From RPQJ01 sp963732415 (GTDB lineage Bacteria > Pseudomonadota > Gammaproteobacteria > Steroidobacterales > Steroidobacteraceae): a DNA stretch of 64,000 bases. Under the pieces are notes generated by a model, which was not told the DNA's origin, did not search any database, and saw only the letters and a list, made by a program, of their open reading frames with translations. Positions 1-7,699 of this stretch are shown here, piece by piece. Location: the NCBI GenBank assembly GCA_963732415.1, contig CAVSZK010000005.1, forward strand, positions 1 to 64,000, in the 5' to 3' direction. The position numbers and the translations under genes were made by a program. How positions within the stretch are numbered: the first letter of the stretch is position 1; the number at the start of each line of letters is the position of its first letter.

Positions 1-702
1 CGCGTCGGGCAGATAGCGCCACGGGATCGGCGGCGGTGCGCCGGCTTCACGATCCGTGACGGCGGGAATGACCTCGAGCCCCCGGCCCTCGAACTGCAGC
101 AGCGCGCGTTCCATGTGCAGCGCGGAGGTCACTAGCAGGATTCGATGGATGCCGCGAGCGCGCAATAGCCGCGCGGTGTTCTCCGCGTTCTGCTGCGTGT
201 TGCGGCTTTCCGTTTCCAGCAGTATCGCCTTCTCGGGCACGCCGAGGTCGCGCAGGAAGACCCGCATTGCCTCCGCCTCGGAAATGACGCTGTAGGCGGG
301 GTCGCTGCCACCGCTCAGGACGACCAGAGGCGCCTTGCCGGCTTTGTAGAGGCGCGCGGCGTGCCAGAGGCGGTCGGCAGCGGAACCCAAGTCGACGTCA
401 GACCGCGGCGCCTCAGGTGGCGACACTGCCCCGCCCAGCACGACGATTGCGTCGGCGTTCGGGAGTGCTGCTACGGGTAGCGCTGCGTGCTGCGACTCCA
501 GATACGTGCGGATCCAGAGGCTGGCAGCCGGCGTTGACCACAGCCAGAGCCAGGCAATTGCAGTGGCGCCGGATACGATGGCGGCTCGGCTGTGGCGTCG
601 CGATGAGAACGCTATTGAAAGCAGGCCCAGCAGCAGAGCTGTTCCCAAGGGGGAAATTACCAGCGTAACTAGTCTCGTGAAATTCACGCCGGACCGATCC
701 AT
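1..702 (-). CDS. DUF218 (ElyC/SanA/YdcF-like) membrane protein, 3' end cut by window edge
   Basis: The gene runs off the left edge; 234 codons are visible from an ATG at 702 with no stop. Two hydrophobic segments (about residues 10-30 and 37-57) are followed by the DUF218 fold. IVVLGGAV lies at 86-93, ETESRNTQQNA at 163-173 and VTSALHMERA at 191-200, all hallmark blocks of the ElyC/SanA/YdcF family. Known members sit in the inner membrane with the DUF218 domain in the periplasm and affect envelope or lipid-carrier-linked sugar metabolism; the biochemical reaction is unsettled. Such genes often lie near exopolysaccharide loci, which fits this position. Family assignment is firm, function is not. 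Confidence 0.85.
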   Translation of the reverse strand, partial: MDRSGVNFTRLVTLVISPLGTALLLGLLSIAFSSRRHSRAAIVSGATAIAWLWLWSTPAASLWIRTYLESQHAALPVAALPNADAIVVLGGAVSPPEAPRSDVDLGSAADRLWHAARLYKAGKAPLVVLSGGSDPAYSVISEAEAMRVFLRDLGVPEKAILLETESRNTQQNAENTARLLRARGIHRILLVTSALHMERALLQFEGRGLEVIPAVTDREAGAPPPIPWRYLPDA

Positions 703-1115
703 TCGCCAATTCGTCGAGTCATCGGTGTGATCAATATGGGACGCAGCGCCGGTGTCAACCTATCGAACCGGCATTCAGTACACCACCTTCTGTTGCTATT
801 GCCCGATCGCCGCAGCCGGTCCCAGCCGAGGCAAACTGACACGTCAGTCAGCTAGCCAGCGCAGCGTAAGGGAACTCCGCATGTTCATTCCTCAGCCCGG
901 CACGGTCTTTCGGGCCGGGCACGAATACCGTCGATTTTTCTTACAGAGAGTCTTTTGCGGGCGACCACAACGAATTTCAACGTATTGAATTACAAGAGGA
1001 AAGGTGGGATGGTATGAATTGTGCAGTTCTTGTACCATCTGGCAACAGATTTCGAAGTCAGCGTACAGCAAGGACCGAAACGCCACGGGCGCGCGACAGG
1101 CATAAGAAGAGTGAG
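703..1115. other. Non-coding spacer between divergent DUF218 and PEP-CTERM genes
   Basis: This 413-base stretch has no convincing gene; the short open frames in it have no recognisable content. It must contain the promoters of the two divergent genes. The only structure seen is an inverted repeat at 895-920. The part nearest the PEP-CTERM gene (about 970-1115) is visibly more AT-rich than the neighbours. No exact sigma-54 type -24/-12 pair was found by eye. Confidence 0.6.
895..920. repeat. Inverted repeat upstream of the PEP-CTERM gene
   Basis: GCCCGGC at 895-901 is exactly reverse-complementary to GCCGGGC at 914-920, with a 12-base spacer. There is no run of T after it, so it does not look like an intrinsic terminator. 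It could be an operator or an mRNA hairpin in the 5' region of the gene starting at 1116. Confidence 0.4.
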
Positions 1116-1646
1116 ATGAAATTAAAATCTATCGCCATTATTTTCAGCGCGACGCTCGCCTTGGGTCTCGGCACGGCGCCGGCAAGCGCCACCACAATAT
1201 CGTATGAATTTACTGCAGACGGCGGCCATTCCGGCAGTTTCAGTTTCGACGATACTTCAACGTCGGTTGGTAATGGACCATTCTCGAGCGGTGGCGTCGC
1301 ATATAGCGCTCTTAGCTTCGTCCTCGACGGTACAGCGGAAGCGAACCCGCTATTGGTCATCTACGAGAACGCCGGTGGCAACCAGTGGGCGTACTTCACT
1401 ACAGCTGCCGGGTATCCTTATGTGCAGCTGGGAGCGATTGGCACGGGACTGTTTACCAGCGCTGCCGCGAGCCAGATGGCCGGACGGCAACTCAGTGATT
1501 TCTCAAATTCGTCGGCAAACGTTCTGTACGCGTTTGGCAGCGGCTACTTGATAAATTCCCTTCACGTTGTTCCGGAACCGGGCACCCTAGCCCTGCTCAG
1601 CCTTGGCCTCGCGGGTCTTGGCTTCGTGGGACGGCGCAAGGCGTAG
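1116..1646 (+). CDS. PEP-CTERM sorting-domain protein
   Basis: A secreted protein of 176 residues. Residues 1-24 form a signal peptide (MKLKSIAIIF start, cleavage near PASA-TT). The C-terminus carries the PEP-CTERM signal: VPEPGTLALL, a hydrophobic helix and the basic tail GRRKA. Proteins of this type are cleaved and anchored or released by an exosortase and are usually linked to exopolysaccharide production. The middle is rich in Gly, Ser and Thr with no catalytic motif. The ATG at 1116 was chosen because the signal peptide starts there and GAGTGAG-like purines precede it; an upstream in-frame ATG at 1014 would add a charged, non-signal segment. No exosortase gene lies in this window. Confidence 0.85.
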   Translation: MKLKSIAIIFSATLALGLGTAPASATTISYEFTADGGHSGSFSFDDTSTSVGNGPFSSGGVAYSALSFVLDGTAEANPLLVIYENAGGNQWAYFTTAAGYPYVQLGAIGTGLFTSAAASQMAGRQLSDFSNSSANVLYAFGSGYLINSLHVVPEPGTLALLSLGLAGLGFVGRRKA

Positions 1647-1667
1647 AGCCAAGCAAGGTTGAGATCA

Positions 1668-1696
1668 CAGAACCCCGCTTCGGTGGGGTTCTGTTT
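1668..1696 (+). terminator. Rho-independent terminator after the PEP-CTERM gene
   Basis: CAGAACCCCGC (1668-1678) pairs with GTGGGGTTCTG (1683-1693) around a TTCG tetraloop, with one G-T wobble. TTT follows. It starts 22 bases after the stop codon at 1646, the expected place for a transcription terminator. Confidence 0.85.
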
Positions 1697-1727
1697 CAGC
1701 GTCACGCGGGCGCGCGCCAATTGAGAA

Positions 1728-1813
1728 TGGTGCCCGGGCCGGAGTCGAACCGGCACGGCCTTGCGGCCAGCGGATAGTAAGTCCGAAGCGCCAACGAATT
1801 TTGCCACCGGGGC
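1728..1813 (-). pseudogene. Degenerate tRNA-Leu-like gene (relic)
   Basis: Read on the minus strand this 86-base segment has a class II (long variable arm) tRNA layout: acceptor GCCCCGG, an intact T arm (GCCGG, loop TTCGACT, CCGGC), a variable arm GGCC-GCAA-GGCC and an encoded ACCA end. Several essential parts are broken. The D loop lacks the GG pair at 18-19. The D stem has an A-C pair. The outer anticodon pair is T-C. The acceptor has a C-C mismatch and its 3' strand is one base short. The anticodon loop CTTACTA would read UAC with a pyrimidine at 37. I read it as a tRNA-Leu relic, possibly an attachment-site remnant, and not as a working tRNA. Confidence 0.6.
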
Positions 1814-2218
1814 CGGTGCGATATGCGCTAGTCGAGACGCAGTGCACGAGGCCGCCCTGCGAATGTCCCGGCGCCCAAGACAGCACGGCGATCCAGATCC
1901 AGGGAACGATTCTGGTGCACAACCGCACAGATGAATAACCCCGCCTGATCCCCGCAAGCCCGGATTCCAGCACGTCGCCGCAAGTGGAAGGCCCTGGTAT
2001 GTTCACCTGCCCGCCGCCTCCACCCACTGGTCGCGGTCGTTCGCGGCTTCCTGCCCTTCAACCGGCCCGCCAAGTCGGCCGCGCGATCGCGCCTGCGCGT
2101 GTTGTTGGGCTTCCCCAGCCCAGATCGCCCTGACCGAATCGACGGCTTGATTCCGAAGCACCAGAGCTGACCCACTCGGCAGGGGCACTCCTGCTGGCAA
2201 TGGCATTGGCTAAATTGA
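1814..2218. other. Apparently non-coding segment between tRNA relic and EPS locus
   Basis: About 400 bases. Several overlapping open frames exist on the minus strand, but none starts properly or resembles a known protein. The segment sits between a tRNA relic and the last gene of the polysaccharide locus, so it could be decayed island-boundary DNA. I see no terminator, repeat or RNA gene in it. Confidence 0.4.
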
Positions 2219-2851
2219 CTAGGTAGCTTTTTGCGCGACGACCACCATGCTCTTCCACAGGTAGGGCACGCGGCCAACTCCTGAGAAACCTATGACGCTG
2301 AAGCCGTTTGCGACTAGAAGTTGTGTCAGGGTCGCCCTGCTCCAGAATTTGATGTGCCCGCCATGCCAAAGTGCCGTGTGGTGCGAATCCCATTTATTTA
2401 GTACCGAGAGCGCCAGATTCTTGAGATACCCGTGATACGGGGTGGAGAGGATCAAGTAGCCCGCGTCTCGCAAGCAGTATCTGGCGTAAATCGCTAGTCG
2501 GTGCGGCACGTAGAGATGCTCGATCACCTCTGTCGACACCACCGCGTCGAACGGCATTTCATGCAGCAATAGTTTCGCGGGATCGTCCTGAACACCAAAA
2601 TTATGGAATCGAATGTACGGATAAGCCGCGGAGGCTATTCGAACACCTTGTTGGTCATATTCGACGCCGACCGCCTCATAGCCTGCCGACGATAGTCGTG
2701 CGCATAGCGCGCCATTGCCGGATCCCAGATCGAGTACCCGGCGTACGCCAAGAGTCTTGACTATCTCCAGCACACGGGGTGTCACGTAGCCACACGACTC
2801 GGGCCCTTGCGAAGAAGTCCACCCATAGTTGCCATCAAAATCTGTGGTCAT
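2219..2851 (-). CDS. Class I SAM-dependent methyltransferase
   Basis: A 210-residue protein with a Rossmann SAM-binding fold: motif I VLDLGSGNGAL (39-49), an acidic residue ending strand 2 in VGVEYD (about 62-67), and the post-II block VSTEVIEHLYVP. It resembles the UbiG/Methyltransf_23 group. It is the last gene of the polysaccharide locus, so a sugar or terminal O-methyltransferase is a reasonable inference. The substrate cannot be read from the sequence. The start ATG at 2851 gives a normal N-terminus for the family. Confidence 0.8.
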   Translation of the reverse strand: MTTDFDGNYGWTSSQGPESCGYVTPRVLEIVKTLGVRRVLDLGSGNGALCARLSSAGYEAVGVEYDQQGVRIASAAYPYIRFHNFGVQDDPAKLLLHEMPFDAVVSTEVIEHLYVPHRLAIYARYCLRDAGYLILSTPYHGYLKNLALSVLNKWDSHHTALWHGGHIKFWSRATLTQLLVANGFSVIGFSGVGRVPYLWKSMVVVAQKAT

Positions 2852-2939
2852 TGGATTTCCATTCCACGGCGGCCCCGAACTGCAAGTGCCGGCAACAGCT
2901 TAGTGGCTCGCGCCAAATTCACGCGCCCGTCCTGATGGA

Positions 2940-4904
2940 CTATTTCGCCAGCTCGCCGATCTTCGTTACCAGCGAGGCGGCATTGGCGAGGAAGATGGAT
3001 CCCTCTATTGAAAGGTGCTGCTCATCCCGATAGATGAGTTCTCCATCGACATGCGTCCTGCAAGATACGGAGTCGCAGAGATAGGGATCGAAAGAGATCA
3101 CCGCGACTCTGGCCTTGGCTGGGAGCGCGACGAGTAAATCAAGCACGTTCCGGTTCTTGGCCCGATAGTCTTCCAATGAGATCACGCAGTCTTCATTTCC
3201 ACCGAGCGTAGGCAGCCTCCGTATCAGTCGTTCCACGCATCGTCCTGCGTCAAAGCCGCCGCTCGGCGGCGGCGCAACAACTACGACCCGCTTGCCAAGC
3301 CTGCGTATGGCATCGACTGTCCTCGCGAGACTTCCGATGGCTTCGGCCTGGCCAGTGCGGGTCATATGAAAGGTACCGTCCTTCGCATCCCTCTCGAGCA
3401 GTTGTCCCCCAGTCCGGACGTATTGCTCGAAACGGCTCGATAAGACTACTGTCCGAATGGAGTTGGCCGCTCCCAGGTAATCGACGACCGACTGACTGAA
3501 AGCGATGCAGCTTTCCGCCCAAGCACGGTCATACGACCCTTCGCGGATTTCCGCGACACCGAGGAGCGGCCCGCATTCTGACCGCGTAGCCTGAATCATT
3601 GGTGGCGGCCCACTCACGTATCCTGCGAGGCCTGGCACCAAGTGCATTGCGAAAGAGTCTCCCCAAACGAGCATTTCCGGCCTTTCCGAGTTTCGGCACT
3701 CGCGAATCGGACGAAACTTTTCGTCGAATTCGCATGCAACACCAAAGCCGAAGTTCGTTTGTCGGACGTCCGCAAAATTCCTGGTGCCTTCTGTAGCGTG
3801 AGAAATGCCGGTGACCGCTAGAACGAGGCCGAAACCGGCAGCGGCAAGCCGGGCAACCACGATGCGATATCGCGCCAACTCCATTCGGCGAGCGGGTTCT
3901 TCGATATAGCGATGCAGAAGATACGCCAGTACGAATGACAGTCCGATCAGCCCAATGCGAATGGCAGTGGGCGGCACCTTGGATGGTGCAGCCACCCAAA
4001 CGTTGTGCAAGAAAGCAAACAACGGCCAATGCACCAAGTACAGTGAATAGGACATGTCGCCGACCCAGCTGAATCCGCGAATCGCCGGCCCAATGGACAG
4101 GACAGGGTGGGCTCGCATGATCACAACAAGCGTCGCGACACAGATGAACACCGCATCCCAGCCGGGGTGGTACTGGCCAAATTGAACCATGCTCAGGGCA
4201 ACCATGGTGGCCAAGGCAGGCCAGAAAAAGATCACGAGAAGTCGATCGAGTGCGGGGCCTCGCGCCATGAGCGTCCCGAACGAACCCAGCGCCAGTTCCC
4301 AAGCGCGCGTAGGCAGGAGGTAGAAAGTAGACTCATGTCCCGCACGCAGGAGGCAGATGGTGAGGCTCCCGCCCAGTACCAGTGCCGCGCCGCGTGTCCA
4401 GAATCGGCGGGGCATGAAGACCATGATTGCCGGCAGGAAAAAGTAGTACTGCTCCTCGATGGCCAGCGACCAGAAGTGCAGCAGCGGCTTCAGTTCGGCT
4501 GCGCCCCCGAAGTATCCGGACTGCCTCCAGAGAACCACGTTGGCAGTGAAAGTGACGGCTCCCACCACTTGATCGCGAAAATCCCTCATTTCTGCAGTCG
4601 CTAGAAACAGCGGTGAGAGCAATACCGTCACTGCTAGCGTTACGTAGGCGGCCGGCAGGAGGCGCTTGGCGCGGCGCAAGTAGAAGTCGGAAAAACGGAA
4701 GCTGCGCTGCTCGATACCGTCGCGAATGAGGCGCGAGATGAGGAATCCTGAAATCACGAAAAAGACATCGACGCCGAGATAACCAGCCGCAAAGACCCCA
4801 ATGTCGGCGTGGTAGAGAACGACAGCCAGCACCGCAAAGCCGCGCAGCGCCTGGATATCGACCCGGGTCTTGTGGCTGCGGCCTGCTGTTGCTGTCCCTG
4901 TCAT
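2940..4904 (-). CDS. Acyltransferase 3 / SGNH fusion (OafA-like O-acetyltransferase)
   Basis: A 654-residue integral membrane protein with two parts. Residues 10-350 form the acyltransferase-3 domain with many membrane helices; they contain LRGFAVLAVVLYH with the catalytic-type His32, SGFLI (52-56) and LHFWSLAIEEQYYF (142-155). Residues about 400-650 form a periplasmic SGNH-like domain with GDSFAMH (GDS at 415-417) and a late D-x-x-H in DEQHLSIEGS. This fused architecture is typical of OafA-type enzymes that O-acetylate O-antigen, capsule or peptidoglycan. Here it probably acetylates the exopolysaccharide. It lies 16 bases downstream of the GT2 gene. Confidence 0.9.
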   Translation of the reverse strand: MTGTATAGRSHKTRVDIQALRGFAVLAVVLYHADIGVFAAGYLGVDVFFVISGFLISRLIRDGIEQRSFRFSDFYLRRAKRLLPAAYVTLAVTVLLSPLFLATAEMRDFRDQVVGAVTFTANVVLWRQSGYFGGAAELKPLLHFWSLAIEEQYYFFLPAIMVFMPRRFWTRGAALVLGGSLTICLLRAGHESTFYLLPTRAWELALGSFGTLMARGPALDRLLVIFFWPALATMVALSMVQFGQYHPGWDAVFICVATLVVIMRAHPVLSIGPAIRGFSWVGDMSYSLYLVHWPLFAFLHNVWVAAPSKVPPTAIRIGLIGLSFVLAYLLHRYIEEPARRMELARYRIVVARLAAAGFGLVLAVTGISHATEGTRNFADVRQTNFGFGVACEFDEKFRPIRECRNSERPEMLVWGDSFAMHLVPGLAGYVSGPPPMIQATRSECGPLLGVAEIREGSYDRAWAESCIAFSQSVVDYLGAANSIRTVVLSSRFEQYVRTGGQLLERDAKDGTFHMTRTGQAEAIGSLARTVDAIRRLGKRVVVVAPPPSGGFDAGRCVERLIRRLPTLGGNEDCVISLEDYRAKNRNVLDLLVALPAKARVAVISFDPYLCDSVSCRTHVDGELIYRDEQHLSIEGSIFLANAASLVTKIGELAK

Positions 4905-4920
4905 GCACGTTTGAAAGCGG

Positions 4921-5670
4921 CTAGAAGAACTGGCCCACTTTACTGAGATTCTTAAGTGCTAGTGTGAGGACGCCCCCGACATCGTTCCGGCGAAGTGCGG
5001 CGTAGTCTTCCCGTGACTTGCGGAATATGCGCCCGACGGACCGGTTGCTTTCGCCACCGACACGCATCTTCACGAGGACACGCGGAAGATAGGCTGGCCG
5101 AATCTTCCCCTTGCCGAAATAGCGAAGAATTGCGTCGTAGTCGGCGGCGATGCGGAAACCGGCATCGTACCCGCCCCACCGTTCGATGACTTGACGACGC
5201 AGGTAGAGCGTCGGGTGCGGCGGCATCCATCCTTGCGCAAGCAGGGCCGGTGAATACTCGCCCGAGCGCCAGCGACGGACCACCCGGCTCGTATCGCTCT
5301 GCGACACATAGTCCAGATCGCCGTACACGGCATCGACATCCGGATCCGCGAAAGCCGCGGCGACATCCCTAAGCACATTTCCGTCGGCGTACACGTCGTC
5401 GGAGTGCATCAGGCCAATTACGTCGCCGGTGGCCAAGGCGAGACCCTTGTTCAGCGCATCGTAGATGCCACTATCGCGCTCGCTCAGGAGCACGTCGAAT
5501 TCACTGCATCGAGCGGTCAGCAATTCAAGCGTCCCGTCGGTAGAGACACCGTCGATGAGGATGTGCTCAACCTGCGGCCATGATTGGCAGCGGACGCTGT
5601 CCAGTGCTTCACCCACCGTCGCGACTCGATTGCGAACGGCGGTGATCACCGAGATTCTCAGGTCCGGCAA
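4921..5670 (-). CDS. Glycosyltransferase family 2
   Basis: A 249-residue GT-A enzyme without membrane helices. ISVITAVRNR (6-15) starts the nucleotide-sugar fold, SERDSGIYDALNKG (63-76) is the block shared with WcaE/WcaA-type transferases, and HSDD (89-92) is the metal-binding DxD equivalent. It probably adds one sugar of the repeat unit from a nucleotide donor on the cytoplasmic face. Its position just after gmd and fcl makes a fucosyl-type transfer possible, but the donor is inference. The gap to fcl is 24 bases. Confidence 0.85.
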   Translation of the reverse strand: MPDLRISVITAVRNRVATVGEALDSVRCQSWPQVEHILIDGVSTDGTLELLTARCSEFDVLLSERDSGIYDALNKGLALATGDVIGLMHSDDVYADGNVLRDVAAAFADPDVDAVYGDLDYVSQSDTSRVVRRWRSGEYSPALLAQGWMPPHPTLYLRRQVIERWGGYDAGFRIAADYDAILRYFGKGKIRPAYLPRVLVKMRVGGESNRSVGRIFRKSREDYAALRRNDVGGVLTLALKNLSKVGQFF

Positions 5671-5694
5671 CGTGAGACTCTGTCGGTCGAAACC

Positions 5695-6618
5695 TTATTG
5701 ATCGCAGTACCAGGCATAGGTTGCGGCGACGCCGTCGCGCAGAGCGACCGACGGTTGCCAGCCGAGCGAGGCCGCGCGGCTCGTGTCCAGAAGTTTGCGA
5801 GGGGTGCCATCGGGCTTGGTCGCGTCGAACGTGATGCGACCCGTAAATCCAACCACGGCCGACACCATCTCGGCGACCTCACGGATAGTGACGTCCTGTC
5901 CGCATCCGACGTTGACCAATTCTTCGCCCCCATAGACCCGCATCAGATGAACGATCGCCCGGGCAAGATCGTCCACGTACAGGAACTCGCGGCGCGGCGT
6001 ACCCGTTCCCCACACGACGACCTCGGCATCACCGCGCAACTTGGCCTCGTGGAAGCGACGGATGAGCGCAGGCAGGACGTGCGAATTCTGCAGGTCGAAA
6101 TTGTCGCCGGGCCCATACATGTTCGTCGGCATCAGCGAAATAGCATTGAACCCGTACTGGCGCCGGTAGGCTTGGCACAACTTAAGGCCGGCGATCTTGG
6201 CGACCGCATACCACTCATTAGTCGGCTCGAGCGGACCCGTCAGCAGTGAATCCTCGTGGATCGGCTGTGGCGCCAGCTTGGGGTAGATGCAGCTCGAGCC
6301 GAGGAAGCAGAGCTTGCGAACGCTAGACAGCCGGGCGGCATCGATGACATTCGTTTGGATCTGCAGGTTGTCGCGGATGAAATCCGCTGGGAACGTACTG
6401 TTAGCGAGAATGCCGCCCACTTTGGCGGCGGCCAGGATGACGTATGCCGGTCGCTCTGCAGAAAAGAAATGGCTGACCGCCGTCTGGTCGCGCAAATCGA
6501 GTTCACCCGATGTCCGAAGCACCAGGTTGTCGTAGCCTTGCCGATGCAATTCGCGCACGACCGCCGAGCCAACCAGGCCTCGATGACCCGCAACGAAAAT
6601 TCGCTCGGACTCATTCAT
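5695..6618 (-). CDS. fcl: GDP-L-fucose synthase
   Basis: A 307-residue extended SDR enzyme making GDP-L-fucose from GDP-4-keto-6-deoxy-D-mannose (3,5-epimerase and 4-reductase). It shows the NADP motif GHRGLVG (11-17), GSSCIYP (107-113) with the catalytic Ser/Cys region, and YAVAK (137-141) with catalytic Tyr and Lys. NMYGPGDNFD is a family signature. Its start ATGAATGA overlaps the end of gmd by 8 bases, so the two steps are translationally coupled. Confidence 0.95.
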   Translation of the reverse strand: MNESERIFVAGHRGLVGSAVVRELHRQGYDNLVLRTSGELDLRDQTAVSHFFSAERPAYVILAAAKVGGILANSTFPADFIRDNLQIQTNVIDAARLSSVRKLCFLGSSCIYPKLAPQPIHEDSLLTGPLEPTNEWYAVAKIAGLKLCQAYRRQYGFNAISLMPTNMYGPGDNFDLQNSHVLPALIRRFHEAKLRGDAEVVVWGTGTPRREFLYVDDLARAIVHLMRVYGGEELVNVGCGQDVTIREVAEMVSAVVGFTGRITFDATKPDGTPRKLLDTSRAASLGWQPSVALRDGVAATYAWYCDQ

Positions 6619-7699
6619 GGGGCGGATTGACCTCGAAACCCTCGCGTGCCAGATGCGAATCGCGTTTCGCGAGATCGACGTCGGCTGCGACCATCTCCTC
6701 TACGAGTGCCTGGAAGGAAATCTCAGGCTGCCAACCCAGCTTTGCCCGAGCTTTGGAACTGTCCCCGACCAGGGAATCGACCTCGGCCGGCCGGAAATAT
6801 CGCGGATCGATCCTCACCAGCACGCGGCCCGTCGCACGATCGATGCCCTCTTCCTTCACGCCGGCGCCCCGCCACTCAATGGCAAACCCCAGCTTCGATG
6901 CCGTGATTTCCACGAACTCCCTCACCGAGTGTTGCTCACCTGTGGCGATCACGTAGTCGTCGGGCTCCTGCTGTTGCAGCGCCAGCCATTGCGCGCGGAT
7001 GTAGTCCCGGGCGTGGCCCCAGTCGCGCAGCGAATCGAGGTTGCCGAGATACAGGCATTGGTCCAGCCCTTCCCGGATGCGCGCGAGCCCGCGAGTGATC
7101 TTGCGGGTAACGAACGTCTCGCCGCGGACCGGCGATTCGTGATTGAACAGGATGCCGTTGCACGCATGGAGGCCGTAGGCCTCCCGGTAATTCACGGTGA
7201 TCCAGTAGGCATAAACCTTGGCGGCGCCATACGGCGACCGCGGATAGAATGGCGTCGTCTCCTTCTGCGGAATCTCCCGCACCTTGCCGTACATCTCGGA
7301 GGTCGAGGCCTGGTAGAAACGGGTCGTCCGTTCCAGGCCCAGGATCCGAATCGCTTCCAGCAGCCTTAGCGTGCCCAGCGCATCGGCATTGGCCGTGTAC
7401 TCGGGCGTCTCGAACGAGACGGCCACGTGGCTCTGCGCGGCCAGGTTGTAAATCTCGTTCGGCTGCACCTGCTGGACGACCCGGATCAGGTTCGTGGCAT
7501 CCGTGAGGTCGCCATAATGCAGCTTGAGTTGGACTCCCGACTCGTGCGGGTCGCGATACAGGTGATCGATACGATCGGTGTTGAATGACGAGGCGCGGCG
7601 CTTGATGCCGTGTACTTCATACCCCTTGCCGAGCAGGAACTCTGCCAGGTACGCGCCATCCTGCCCGGTAATGCCGGTGATCAGTGCCTTGCGTGTCAA
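6611..7699 (-). CDS. gmd: GDP-mannose 4,6-dehydratase
   Basis: A 362-residue enzyme making GDP-4-keto-6-deoxy-D-mannose. It has TGITGQDGAYLAE near the N-terminus (8-20), ASTSEMYGKV (131-140) and YGAAK (157-161). The open frame continues upstream, but that extension is a shadow of the preceding gene. The likely start is TTG at 7699: it matches the family N-terminus (TRKALITG), has GAGG eight bases upstream, and shares TTGA with the stop of the carbamoyltransferase gene. With fcl it supplies GDP-L-fucose. Confidence 0.95.
   Translation of the reverse strand: MTRKALITGITGQDGAYLAEFLLGKGYEVHGIKRRASSFNTDRIDHLYRDPHESGVQLKLHYGDLTDATNLIRVVQQVQPNEIYNLAAQSHVAVSFETPEYTANADALGTLRLLEAIRILGLERTTRFYQASTSEMYGKVREIPQKETTPFYPRSPYGAAKVYAYWITVNYREAYGLHACNGILFNHESPVRGETFVTRKITRGLARIREGLDQCLYLGNLDSLRDWGHARDYIRAQWLALQQQEPDDYVIATGEQHSVREFVEITASKLGFAIEWRGAGVKEEGIDRATGRVLVRIDPRYFRPAEVDSLVGDSSKARAKLGWQPEISFQALVEEMVAADVDLAKRDSHLAREGFEVNPPHE

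Noticed and set aside
1728..1813. A functional tRNA with anticodon UAC
   Set aside because: Missing D-loop GG, mismatches in three stems, pyrimidine 37 and a short acceptor strand argue against function.
1562..2393. Several overlapping minus-strand open frames between the PEP-CTERM gene and the methyltransferase
   Set aside because: They run through the terminator, the tRNA relic or the methyltransferase gene, and their translations show no family resemblance. A decayed transposase was considered, but nothing specific supports it.
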